From the NCBI GenBank assembly GCA_947311845.1, contig CAMZMU010000080.1, positions 18,429,858 through 18,493,857 on the forward strand: 64,000 nt of DNA. The letters are read 5' to 3'. The notes under the pieces were generated by a model. That model did not search any database. It was not told the DNA's origin and saw only the letters and a list, made by a program, of their open reading frames with translations. Position 1 is the stretch's first letter. Every line of letters begins with the position of its first letter. This stretch comes from Poa pratensis (lineage: Eukaryota > Streptophyta > Magnoliopsida > Poales > Poaceae). Both the position numbers and the translations under genes were made by a program. Below, one piece after another: positions 23,980-35,290 of this stretch.

Positions 23980-25230
23980 GATATTAATAAGATATATAAC
24001 ACCATTGTACATGACCTAAGCACATCTTAATCAGGCCAACGTGTCAACATATGGATAGGGGTTCGTTGATTTATTATAGATTGCTGATGCACGCCCTTAT
24101 ACTCGGGTCATGATCACGGGCCTTGAAGATATTCCCAATAATACACACTAAATTAAGAAGAATTTGCTTAGACATTGGGATAATCATCTTTTGGTTTCAT
24201 CTTGGAATGTCCACATCAAAACTATATTCAAATGGTGTTTAAGACATCGATACCAAACGTCCTTCAAACGGACGGGATACCCGCAACATGCAATACAAGC
24301 ACGGTACTCGTTTCTTTAATGGACTATCTGTTACTCTAGTAGCCTACTCACGAAAACATAGACAATTAACACTTGTTGTAATCAGGCTCCACGACAAAAC
24401 TTTCAAGAAAATAGCAAAACACATACGTAAATATCAAGTGAAGACGAGAACAAAGCTTCTCACCCCAAAGCACTCATCTACTTGCGGCATGATCCAACAC
24501 TAATGTAGAACCAATACTAAGACATGTTTTAAAACCATCGTTAGTAAAGGAGATGGACTCTGTGGTGAGAAACCTACCACAAGTGTGAGGGCCCTATGGT
24601 AATGGTTCCTACTCCGAGTTGCCCACGGTTATATGGGAAACAATTACAAGATATTGATCGTCACCTTAGTTTGTTACATCGATTACGAACTAATTGGAAG
24701 CACCTATTTTCGATGTTACTCTACAAAATAAAGCAAAATCCCATTGACGCCTGCTTCACTCACCGTATATGGGCCCCGCTTCTACGTCCGTCAGGCCTTT
24801 GCATCAACGTAATTTCCTCCGTCTTCCACTTGGCCCTAAAGGACAAAAAGAATGCAAAAAATATTTATATCCAAAAACAAACCCTAGTTAATAACTTCTG
24901 TATTATGTGAAAAGTAAACTAAACAATTGCAAACATATATACTAACTATACAGATTCATAAACTTTGGAAATCAAATGTTTGGAGTTATGTCATGGAAGG
25001 TGTGGATACTTGGAAGAATGTGAGAATTGGAGAACAAGATACTAGCAGTTGGCGAACCATCATTTCAGCATTGTTTTAATAAAAGCTTCATTTTTGACAT
25101 TTTCTTCTATCATACCAGTTTAATTTACTTACATCATACACTTTTATTACAATATTTTCTTATTCTATATTGTATTTCACTATGAAGTATCGTACGAACA
25201 AATTCCAGACCGACGTGGTAGATTAAATCA
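23980..25230. other. Unassigned intergenic DNA
   Basis: AT-rich, with ORFs up to 104 codons (24596-24910) that show no known motif. No terminal repeats or RNA gene are seen. Confidence 0.4.
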
Positions 25231-26470
25231 CACCCCTATATCTATGTCTGGACGTGTCCGGGGACAGGGGTTGATATATCCGCCCGGGCAAACACACCCT
25301 TATATCCAAACCCTCAAAACATGCAATCACATGCACGTAGATTAAATCCAATCATCACAAATCATCACAAATTCATCACACATTCAACAAAAATTCATTA
25401 CAATATAATCACAAATTTGGGAATGAGCCAATCACCCCCTTTGTTTCCCATGGTAGTTGTACTTGTCATCAACAATTTGCCTTTCCCCTTGTCATTTTTC
25501 GAGGCAAGTACCCCTTCAATATGCTCCAACAATGGGCTAACTTAAATGGCTTCTCTCAGTTTGCGGATACAAATACTGGACGACTCCAAGTAAAGAATTA
25601 CTCAACATATGCAACAAAAGTGAAACAAACGAACTTTTGGACTTGGTCATAGCACTTGGGCAAACTTGTTCACGTAGTATTGGATGCATGTCCATCTATG
25701 GCATAGAGAGTCCTTGGTGCACGTGGCATGGATAGTATGCGGACGTTCATTGTAAACTCGATGGCTTTTGCCTAAAAATTCGAGATCTTTGTTTCATCAA
25801 TGAAATCAATGCTTGTGGATAAACAAAACAACTCATCCGCATGGATGGAGTAAAAATAGCGCCTCGATGGTTTTGGGTCTGGCTTTGAACCGACCAGTAT
25901 CACGATTAAAACTACTGTCCTAAATAGATATGATGATGAGAAAGGGGATGTCGAGGGACAAACCTGTGGTATGCCGAACACTTGGCCGACTTCGGCGGAA
26001 AAGTTGCCCAACATGCGACTGCATTCACCCTGGCAAGACGGCGCAATGAATCTCTTGTCCTCCAGCGAACGGCGGAGGGCGAGCTCCTCGCCGTGGGAGG
26101 GGGGCTAGAAATATCCACCACAAGTGCATTCCAGTAGAGGTCGGCTTCCGGACCCGGCCATGGTGGAGCGGAGCGGATCGGCCAAGAGTGAGACTAGGGT
26201 TTGGTCCGTGGTGGGGATGGAGTGGGGTATGTGTGGGCTCGGATTGGGCCATATCCTTGGCCGAATTCAACGTGGAGGATGTGTCGGTCATCCACACGTT
26301 TCTGCCCAAATATGGACTGGGTATGAGGAGTGCTAGATAGTCCGGACATTTGGGTTAGATATGATGGATCCGTTTGGGTAGTGTTTTGCTGTTTGAACTG
26401 TGTCGGGATATCCGTCCGACGTATAGAAGAAAGTGGGGTCCGGTTGAAAGTGCTCCTAGAATCTATTTTT
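25231..26470. other. Possible degenerate DNA transposon, Harbinger-like
   Basis: Text such as gtctggacgtgtccgggga at about 25247, gtccggacatttgggtta at about 26340 and a minus-strand Arg/Ser-rich stretch near 26050 recalls wheat non-autonomous PIF/Harbinger elements. Matching termini and a TAA/TTA duplication were not found, so this is a weak call. Confidence 0.3.
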
Positions 26471-28900
26471 TACCATAAAATTCCAATCTACAGAGATGAC
26501 GATGTAGATGTCACGCTCTGCCGCTCCGGGACGACACGCGGTGGCTGCTGGGGCGGGGACGTCGCCACCACCGTAACCAGCGGGGTATTCCTCCCACCTC
26601 CAAATTCTTCACCCGGTCGTCCTGCCCGTACACCACAGATTCTCTTCTCCCCACCGGAGACAGAAACGTCCATCTCCACCACTCCACGAAGAGATATTGC
26701 TCTTCCTGGTGCAAGTCCACATCCAAGGCTGGAATTCTGGAACGGCCACTACATTTGCCTGATCGTGAGGTGGAATACTCCCATAGAATAGTCACAGAAG
26801 GGTACGTTGTGGTCTCCTCTTTGTCCATCTGTGCAGCCCCGCCCGTACAGAAAAGGATGCTCCGTATCATCCTTCCGTGCGGTTTCTCCCTCCCTGCATG
26901 CCATGATTTTCTACTCAGGTACTATTCGTCTCTGCGAATGTTCGGCAGCAGCACTGCTGCCAAGTGCCAAGTGCCAATGATTGGTGGCAGAGCGAGCACA
27001 TGGCTAAGATTTTCACCGGGCATTTTCTTGTGTGTGTGATGTGCTGCAGAAAAGATTAACGGAAGCAACAGCGACCACACTTTGTCAAAGAAAAAAAAAT
27101 GGCATGAATAAGTCAGTGTACAGACAGACCCAGCTAGCTGTGTGACCAGTTAACCACGCATGCTGCCACAAAATTGCCTAAGCGCAGCAAAGTGGAGTTC
27201 TTGCCACTGGAAAGTTCTGAAGAAAACATAAGATCAAATGAACATGGTGAGTTATTGGAGTGGCGCCACCAATTGCCAGTGTCACTAGAGTGATTGTGAA
27301 TATCGTTTCTCTGGTTTTCCAGAAAAAAAATGAATAGTTGCTGCCCCCCAAGTTAGACTTTTTCATCAAGACACATGTCGTGTGTGCCGCATTTTCTTAC
27401 TCATGTCCGACTGTCCGTCAAACGTGCAACCATATTGTACGGCGTGCAACCATATTGTACGGACTCTCATAAATACTGGAGGCACCAAACCTAACTCGCT
27501 TCTTCTCATTTCACTCTTTTGTCGTTTTCTCTCTTCATACCCTTCCTCTCGACCGGCCTCGCCACCAAGAATTCCACATCTTTTTATGGTTCTACCCCCT
27601 CTCGCTCCGTCGTCGAATCCGACGTAATCGCCTCTACGGCCCACCATCCACCTCGGTTGGTATTACCTTCCGGTCATCGATGGCTTTCAAGGGTGTTGTC
27701 ATTCCTAGAGTTTTCTCCCCTGCCCGCTTCGAACCTCCCCTGCCTCCTTATTTTGCTTCCTTCGCCTTGTTCCTCCTCCCGCATCATCCCCTCCTCATCA
27801 TCAATCTTGGTATCGAGCGAGCGTCCACTTCCTAGCACGAGAGAGCAAACATATTCACACATTAGATTTCTTTATATTTTTTTACCTTTTGTTATGACCA
27901 ATCTTGGGGCATCGTTTTTATCCATCAACAAGGGGGTTACTCCAAGAATGACAGGCTTGAAAGAAAAACACTTAACAAGAAAACAAAAGTAGCTAAGCTG
28001 GTCTATCTGCATGTATGGGTGGTTAGTCAGTACACGCCCTTGCTTTCTCGTACTGCCTGCTGTCCTTCTGGCCGAAGAAGTTTTGTCTCATTCCGTCCTT
28101 CTTTTCCACAACGGCGTCGCCCATCTCCTTTCAGATAGACACCACCTTCCTCTGGCACAAGAAGCTCTCAACGGTTGCAGGATTGCACAGGTGTCTTACT
28201 TCCCGGAGCAATAATTTCATTTTTTTTTAAAGACGGACATGTACATATGGGTGGTGTACACTTTGTTGATTTAGTGGAGTAGTAATATGTTCTACAGAAT
28301 AATGATGATAGATTATGTGTCTGCCTATATAGTAGCACTAACAGCCGGCACTAATCCCTTGCTTGATTGGGGAAACTTAATATAGGAAATTCAGACACTG
28401 TAGACAGGACAAAAGAAAGATAGAACCCCCCCGGAATTGAAGAATGAAAAGAGTACCTTTGCTACCTAGCTCCAGACACACTAGTTTTTTCCTTGTCAAG
28501 GAGTTCTTTGTTTCTCTTCTCTGTTAGTTGTGTGTAAGCTTGGAGTACTCGCTTGGAAACCACTTAATAATACAGTATAAATTAAGCTACTTAATTAATT
28601 CTTCATCCCTACGTATGTGTGTGTATGAATCCTGACGAACTACCCCGAAAAGAAAAATATTCTTTGCTTGAAAGAGAATACTACCAACCACACAACCTGA
28701 AAGGAAAAAAGCAATACACAAGAGGAATGGAACAAGGAAGAGAGCATCTGGTTAATCTAGGCACTGAAATATCTTCATTTTTCATCATCATCGTCACCAC
28801 CATGATTGACACAAACTAGAACAAAATCCTAATGATCCATCAATATCTTGCAACATGCAGATCCAAAACTACTACTCAACCATGCTGTGATGATCCTTGG
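26471..28900. other. Unassigned intergenic DNA left of the SAUR gene
   Basis: Contains a 157-codon ORF (27519-27992, plus) rich in Ser/Pro/Leu with no recognisable domain. A perfect 20-bp tandem repeat (cgtgcaaccatattgtacgg, two units at 27423-27462) lies inside it. The last few hundred bases may be the 3' flank of the minus-strand SAUR gene. Nothing else is supportable. Confidence 0.4.
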
Positions 28901-29019
28901 ACCATTTCTCACCATATCTAAACTCTAGCAAAGACCTGAGACGACAGGATGAAGAGGCGAGGACAAGCTACTGCGGGCGGGTGCATCCGGCAAGATCCAC
29001 ATCGACGGATGGATCGATC

Positions 29020-29436
29020 TTACGCCCTGAAGCAGCCGGCGATGTGGAAGGGGAGGTGGCCCGACGACCCGCCATGGTGGTGGTGGTGGCCGCCGGAGAT
29101 GAGGCCGCCGCCTTGGTGGCCGTGCTTCGGGACGCGGTGGTCGATGATTCCCTGGACGCGGCGGAAGTTGTCGACGCCGCAGGGGATGGTGATGGCGCCC
29201 TGCTGCTGGAAGCCGTACTCCTCCTCGGCCTCCTTGAGCAGCCCCACGAAGAGCGGGTGCTTCAGGTACCCCACCGGCACGACGAACCTCTCCTCCTCCT
29301 GCTCCGCGCCGCCGCCCACCGGCCCCACCACCCGCACCGCCATGCACCCCTTCGGCGGCATGGATCCCCCGCCGGTCGACGATCCCCCGGCAGCCGCCGC
29401 GGACGAGTGCTGCTTCCTCAGCAGGTGAACGCCCAT
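29020..29436 (-). CDS. SAUR32-like auxin-responsive protein
   Basis: A single-exon gene of 138 residues on the minus strand. The SAUR core covers residues about 28-100: PKGCMAVRV, then RFVVPVGYLKHPLFVGLLKE, AEEEYGF, ITIPC and FRRVQGIID, in the family order. A His/Gly-rich tail (GGHHHHHGG) and a C-terminal AGCFRA match the SAUR32 subgroup rather than the clustered small SAURs. SAUR proteins are short-lived regulators; many bind and inhibit PP2C.D phosphatases and so promote plasma-membrane H+-ATPase activity and cell expansion (family knowledge, not shown here). The ATG at 29436 gives the only start before the core that fits family length. No introns or frame breaks. Confidence 0.92.
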   Translation of the reverse strand: MGVHLLRKQHSSAAAAGGSSTGGGSMPPKGCMAVRVVGPVGGGAEQEEERFVVPVGYLKHPLFVGLLKEAEEEYGFQQQGAITIPCGVDNFRRVQGIIDHRVPKHGHQGGGLISGGHHHHHGGSSGHLPFHIAGCFRA

Positions 29437-29700
29437 ATATTACCCCTGTCAACCAAGAACACGCTAGCCCCTGACACCCGGACCACGACGGCGACGGCGT
29501 CACAGGGCGAGGAGGCGGCACGGCGGGCGCTGCATGGCTATCTAGGAGATGTCTGGTGTAGTTAGGGTTGGTAGGCTGGACTGCCTGGGGTTCCTCTCTC
29601 GCTCGGCGGCTATGGCGCCTGTGCTCTGTGTGCTTGCGACTGGGGGAGGAGGCGAGGGCGAGGCGCGCATGTATATGAGGTGGGAGGAGCGGGCTGCTGC
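29437..29700 (-). promoter_or_regulatory. 5' flank and likely leader of the SAUR gene
   Basis: On the minus strand, a TATA-like motif CATATACATG lies at about 29669-29678, some 230 bases before the start codon. This would give a leader of about 200 bases. The region between is GC-rich and has no ORF of interest. Confidence 0.4.
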
Positions 29701-29829
29701 GTGCTGCGGTTTGTTGCCATCTGCGATTCCTTTTTATTTTCCTTTTATTAATTCGTGTATCTGAAATCTCTGGCCATAAATGTCGCACAGCACAGTATCC
29801 GCACGAAAATGATCTGGCGATCAAATAAT

Positions 29830-30179
29830 CAATTCCCTGCGTTTATTTAGCCACGTTTATTCCCTGTGTTTTTGCATATTTTGTATCATGATATCTTTCT
29901 TGATCTGTTTCTTTCTATAAAAACTTCTCTTCTATTTTCCTCTGTGATCTCCTCCGATCTTGTTTTCCCCGTGCATAGATGAGCGAGATTAGTGTGTTAC
30001 AATGTGTCTGCATCAGTGCATCATCGGCGTGTCTTTTGGGTACAGAGTGTGGCCGTGTGGGCATCTGATCCCTCTGAGTATAGACAATCAGCTGCCGGGT
30101 GTCGCACAGTCTCATGACACTTCGGTTGTTGGTGATGCTAGCTAGGAGCTAGAGTAGATCGATCGGTGGGCACAGGTCG
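29830..30179. other. No recognisable feature
   Basis: AT-rich spacer between the SAUR 5' flank and the duplicated block. ORFs are under 70 codons. Confidence 0.4.
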
Positions 30180-31325
30180 GTCCGGCCCGGTTGTGGACGA
30201 CACCGTTAAAGGACAATGCAGTCCGTAGGGAGCTACAAATGTTGAACAAAAAATGCGTGTGACAAAAAAATACAGATGTTACTCAATTCGTATCGAGAAA
30301 TATTTACTCCTGATTACAATTCTCTATCATAATAATCTGTGTATTAATAGATCAACTGTTGATCGGATCTGTTGCCTTAACAGTCACATTACACGGTGAG
30401 AGAGAGTATGTGACGGCAACATAGGGCGATCAAAAGTCGCCTGGAAAATAACCTAAATTTTGTATGTGTTTGAATATCTCGACAATTTTGCTAACTGCAT
30501 TTATCGGGTTTTCTTCCTCGTGCATGCGTTTTGTAGAGAAAAAGGATGAACTATCATAGACAATACACCATATCGTTATAATCGATGTATCATGTTGCGC
30601 ATGGTATCTCCGCAAGCAAACATATGAAGGTGTGCGACACATGCAGTTTGTACAAACGACATTGGGTTCAGGTCCGATGTATGTGAAAGAAAAATCATGG
30701 AGTTTTCAACAAAACGACAGATGTTACAGATGATCTGATGATGCTATTGTCGGGTTGCTTATAAAGTTCGCGACTTTATGCAAATGACCAAAATAGTAGG
30801 TAACGGAAGTGTGATGTCGTAAAGCTCCTCGTGGGCAGTGGGGGAAGGGGGCACCAAACCCGGGGGCACCTAACCCGGGGCACGGGTGGGTCTAGCCCGG
30901 TTGTGGACGACACCGCTAACAGACTATGCATTCTATAAAAAGCTGCGGATTTTATACGTACAATTCCGTGGTGTAAAATTAATTTTAGTGGATTCATATT
31001 AAAATATTTCACTTGTGATTATAATTTTCCATCATATAGCATGTATAGTAATCCCTCTGCTCACAATATAAGCCGTTTTGGCTAGCTGTTTTAGCTAGCC
31101 CTGGCTCGCCACCACAGCTTATATTATGGAACAAGGGATTAATAGTTTGATTATTAGTCAAATCCTTATCTCAATAGTAACATTGCACATTGAGACAATT
31201 GTCACAACTACATAGGACAGTCAAAATTTACCTAAAAACTATCCACAATTTTCATGTGTCGCAAACATCACTATAGTTTGGTCATCACATATGGCGGTTT
31301 TCCTCCTCATTCATGCATTTTTAGG
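30180..31325. repeat. Diverged tandem duplication, unit ~350-440 bp
   Basis: Blocks at about 30180-30540 and 30885-31325 align in order: cccggttgtggacgacaccg, then gattacaattctc/gattataattttc, then acagtcacattacac/atagtaacattgcac, then ttttcctcctcattcatgca. Identity is perhaps 65-75% by eye. The second copy contains a MITE at 31051-31139. Between them lies a short tandem of caccaaacccggg/cacctaacccggg at 30852-30882. Confidence 0.75.
31051..31139. mobile_element. Small Mariner-type MITE
   Basis: Inverted termini ATCCCTCTGCTCACAATATA and ...TATTATGGAACAAGGGAT with TA on both sides. It is 89 bp long, with a small internal palindrome (tggctagctgttttagctagcc). The paralogous block at about 30335 lacks it. 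Confidence 0.8.
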
Positions 31326-31893
31326 AAGCGGATCCCCTGACGTAGCTGCTCCTGCCACTGAGTTTCTGACACCTGGCGCCCACCAGAGATGGGACCCAGC
31401 TGTCAGCAACGGAAAGGCAGGGAACTGCAGGGTTAGCTACGTCAGAGGAGCCATGTCCGCATTTTCATTGCATATTTTGATTGTTCTTATCTCATAAGCT
31501 CGAGTTATACATGCCCTTGCCAAAAGTATTTGTTCCAACGAGAAAAAAATAAGAAGAACAAATGATAGGTGCTCCATATCAGATATGTGACGTGAAGTTC
31601 CTTACAACAGTTTAACATGAGAAGTTCATGGCCATATGCAAATCACAACAAATAATAGGCCACGTGTTAGGCCAAATGACCGTAGTAATGAAAAAGGGTT
31701 ATTTTTACGGATCTCCACAACGTCTCGTACCCGTCTAGGGTTTTGGCTGTCTCTGGCGACTACCGAGGCGATTGTCGAGATCGTCTCGGAAGAGGAAGAA
31801 GAGATCAACTCGGTGCCGCACAAGGACGTCTAGGTCTCGACGTTAAGAGGGGCAGGGCTGACAGGCGACGTCGGTCCGCAGAAATCGGGAGCC

Positions 31894-33142
31894 ATGGCTA
31901 GCATCGACTCAGATGCGTCTAGGGTTGATGGGGGGAGGTAAGGAGGAAGCTGAAAAGCGGAAGCACAAGATCCCCGGTGGGGGGAGCGGATCGAAGGTAG
32001 AGTTCCCTGCGGGGAGTACTACATCGCATGGTTCGGATCTGTCTGAACGTATGAGGCAGATGAATCTGCGAGAGGAGGAAGAAGAGGACGTAATTCTCGA
32101 GGAGGACTTGGCTGATCTGGAGAAAGACGCGGAATTCATGGCCCTAGCTAGGGTTCATACCACAAGAGCCTTTAGCCACGCGGCTTTCTTTGGTCAGATG
32201 CGATCTGCATGGAATCTTGCCCAGGAGGTGGAATTCCGGGCGATTGAAGATAATCTGTTCTCGGTACAGATGTCGTGCTTAGCAGATTGGGAGAGGGTGA
32301 TGGAGGATGGACCATGGATCTTCCGCAATTGCCCTGTAATCATGGCTCAATATGATGGTTGGTCCGATGTCAAGGAAATTGAGCTGTTCCACTTTAAAGC
32401 TTGGGTTCGAGTCATGGGACTCATGGAGAAGATGAGGACATCTAGTATAGCCAAACAGCTAGCTAGAAGGGCCGGGGAAGTAGTTCGAGCGGATGAACGC
32501 TCTGTCAAAGGGCATGGTGGAGGAATCAGGGTCAGGATCACGTTAGATGTTCGTAAACCACTATCCCGGGGTACAAGCATGACATTACGCATGAAGAAAG
32601 TCTGGTTTGCTTTTGAGTATGAGAAGATGCCTGTTTTTTGTGGTGTGTGTGGAATGATGGGGCATGTGACAAAGGAACATGGAAACGGAATGCATGAAGC
32701 AAAGAATATTATCTATCCCGATACCTTGATTGCCATGGAAATTCGAAGGGAAGAGTCGCGGCCGCCTCAGAGGGGTGGTGGTGGCCGTTCTGGGCGTGGC
32801 CGGGGAGGTAGAGGAGGAGGTCGAGGAGAGGTATATAATTTTGATGAAGGGGAAGATGAGGATTTGGTAAGCACGGGGTCGAGCCCTATCAAACCAAACA
32901 CTTCAGGAAGTCTAAAGCGGAGGCTTGATTTTGATGGTGAGAAAGTGGATGGAACGAAGGAGACGGTGCTTATGATAACTGATGGAAAGGCGGTTGGCGA
33001 GGGAGGATTGGCCCAGGTTGAAGAGGAAAATTCGGAAAACAATAATACATCACAGGATAGTAAGAGACAGAAGGCAACAGAGGCAACTATAATGGACTTT
33101 GCAAAACCGGCGGGCTCCAAGAAGGAGCACCGCCGGGCCTAA
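31894..33142 (+). pseudogene. LINE-A ORF1 (RNA-binding protein)
   Basis: The open frame from 31913 to 33142 encodes 409 residues. Residues about 65-200 have the plant LINE DUF4283-type pattern (ADWERVMEDGPWIF, FKAWVRVMGL). A CCHC-like knuckle lies near 243-256 (C-x2-C-x4-H-x4-H), where the last Cys is replaced by His. A Gly/Arg-rich stretch follows. The likely original start is the ATG at 31894 (MASIDSD...), which runs out of frame in a run of six G at about 31930. So the apparent start at 31913 is probably a by-product of a one-base indel. The product would package LINE RNA. Confidence 0.85.
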
Positions 33143-33541
33143 TGGATTCCTTCATTTGGAACTGCCGGGAGGGGACCACCGGACAGTTCGAGAGGTGCAG
33201 GGTATGTGCCAAAAATTTAACCCCGGTCTCGTTTTTCTTTGTGAAACGAGACAAACAGAGGAGAGAATGAAATTGATGCGAACAAGGCTGGGTTTGAAGG
33301 GTTTTGAAGGAGTAGGAAGTGATGGACGGAGCGGTGGTTTAGCATTATATTGGCATGAATCGCTCGTAGTGGAAGTGTTGGGGAAGGGGAGTAGGTACAT
33401 TGATGTCTCCATTAGAGAGGGTCAAAATTCAGTACAGTGGCGAGCCACCTTCGTCTACGGTGAGCCGCGTGTGGAAAATCGCCATCTCATGTGGGAATTG
33501 TTGAGTAACTTGAGAACCACCTCAACTTTGCCATGGGTGGT
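33142..33541 (+). pseudogene. LINE-A ORF2, 5' part (endonuclease start)
   Basis: Starts with MDSFIWNCR at 33142, the usual beginning of plant L1 ORF2. A frameshift follows near 33167-33175, after which CETRQT and GLALYWHE typical of the AP-type endonuclease are in another frame. It breaks off in the codons for PWVV at 33541, where the solo LTR inserted, and continues exactly at 35291. Confidence 0.85.
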
Positions 33542-35285
33542 TGATGCATGTAAAATGCATACATGAACTTTGCATTATTTTACTTATATTCCAGTCATAT
33601 TTGCATCATATAAGGGTTATATCACTGTTTTATAATGATTTTGGAAATATTTGATATGTTTCCTATTTTTTATGGAATTAACCCTGCACAGGCAGAAAAC
33701 CCTATTTCTATATTTTAATGTTTCAGGGACCCAAACGACGTCCAAATGACCTGGAAATTTACGAGCATCAGTTTTTGGAAGGAACAAAGCGTGGGAGCGA
33801 AGGAAGCAAACAAGCGGAGGCCCGAGGGCCCAAATGAGTGGGCCCACGCGGCCCATGTACCTGGCCGCGTGGGACCCCCCCTTTTGATCCTCGGAGCTCC
33901 GTTGTCGACGATCTTTCCTCCACCGACTCGGTTTTGACCTAAACCCGCCTATAAAAATAGTCCCCCGACGTTCTCTGGAGGAGCGCCGCAGAAACACAGA
34001 AACACCGAAACAGAGACCTGGAGTTGCAGATCGGAGGGGGGAAACTCCGGCGGAGCGCTGCCGGCGTGGTCTCCATCTTCTCCAACGACTTCTCCACCGT
34101 CTCCATGATGAAGAGGGAGTAGTCCACCCCTGGACTATGGGTTTGTGGAAGTAACTTATGTATCTCTCTCTTGAGCTTCACTAATTAGTACCGTATGAGC
34201 TGCTGAACATGATTACGGTCATCTATGTAATACCTTTGTGGTGGATCTTTTTATGAGTTAATATATGTTTGAGATTGCAATGGTTTTGTTTCAGTTATGA
34301 AAGTAGATGCATATTATGTACCCCGTTCTTATTTACTTGTCATGATCAAGCATGTTTATGAGAGCGTGTGAGGTGGAACGTGTGCATTAGTTGGAGTAAC
34401 GGGGGGTGGCTAGTGCAGTGAACGTGAGAGAAAGTTCTGCGATCCACTTAGGTATCTCTACCTTACTTTGTTGCCTCACTAGGGATAAAAAGAAATACTA
34501 TGCTACCGGATATGTGGGTGTGACCATTGCCACTACTCCATGACTAGATCTAGCATGTTCTTATTTTAACTTCATGTCATGATACTTATTGCTATACTCT
34601 GAGTTATCTTGATTACTGAGGTGTTATGATTTAGTTCGCATCTTGGTGGAGTATAAGAGAGACTAATAACCAAAAGGTCTCTATGTTAGGACGTGATGCC
34701 CATATAATTATAACTTGTCATTAAACTGTTGTGTTGCAATCTCATATGTCAACTCTAGTGTTCCATTGTCTACCACTTTATTAAAGAGAGAGTGCATTTG
34801 TGAAACCATGAACCCCGGTCCATTTTTAATCATAAGAAACACCTTTCCAACCACTTTTACCACTTTTCCATTTTCTGCCATTTAAAAATCCGAAAATACA
34901 AAAACACTTTTCCATCTTGCATTCATCATATAAAACCCAAAAATATCATTTATCATTGCTACCACCATCCTTGCATATTTATTTACCACCATTGCATATT
35001 TATTTCTTGTTTGCATTGCATATTATCTTGATATCATTCTCACACCTTGTGCTTGACAACCACTAGGTGAGGTTGAAGACCAAAACATTTACTTTGTTTT
35101 GTAGGTAACCAAAAGAAGGATAGGAAAGATAAATCTTCACTACTGATTCCCTGAGAGTTCGATATTAAACCCTCGAGTCACCCCTCGTGGGGAAAACACG
35201 TCTTCCACTTTCTACACACTCTGCACTTGGAGTCTCAACCTAACCCATTTACTTTTCACGCAGGTAACTACGTGAAGGGCCATCA
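33542..35285 (+). mobile_element. Solo LTR inside LINE-A ORF2
   Basis: Starts TGATGCATGTAAAATGCATA and ends GAAGGGCCATCA, so it has TG...CA ends with a TGATG/CATCA inverted repeat. A 5-bp duplication gtggt lies at 33537-33541 and 35286-35290. Removing the element and one repeat rejoins the LINE frame codon for codon. A promoter CTATAAAAATAGTCCCC lies at about 33950. There are no ORFs or internal domains. It is related to the antisense LTR at 1014-2470. Confidence 0.92.
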
Positions 35286-35290
35286 GTGGT

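Noticed and set aside
27519..27992. 157-codon plus-strand ORF
   Set aside because: Ser/Leu/Pro-rich with no domain, contains a tandem repeat at its start region, and no promoter or splice evidence.
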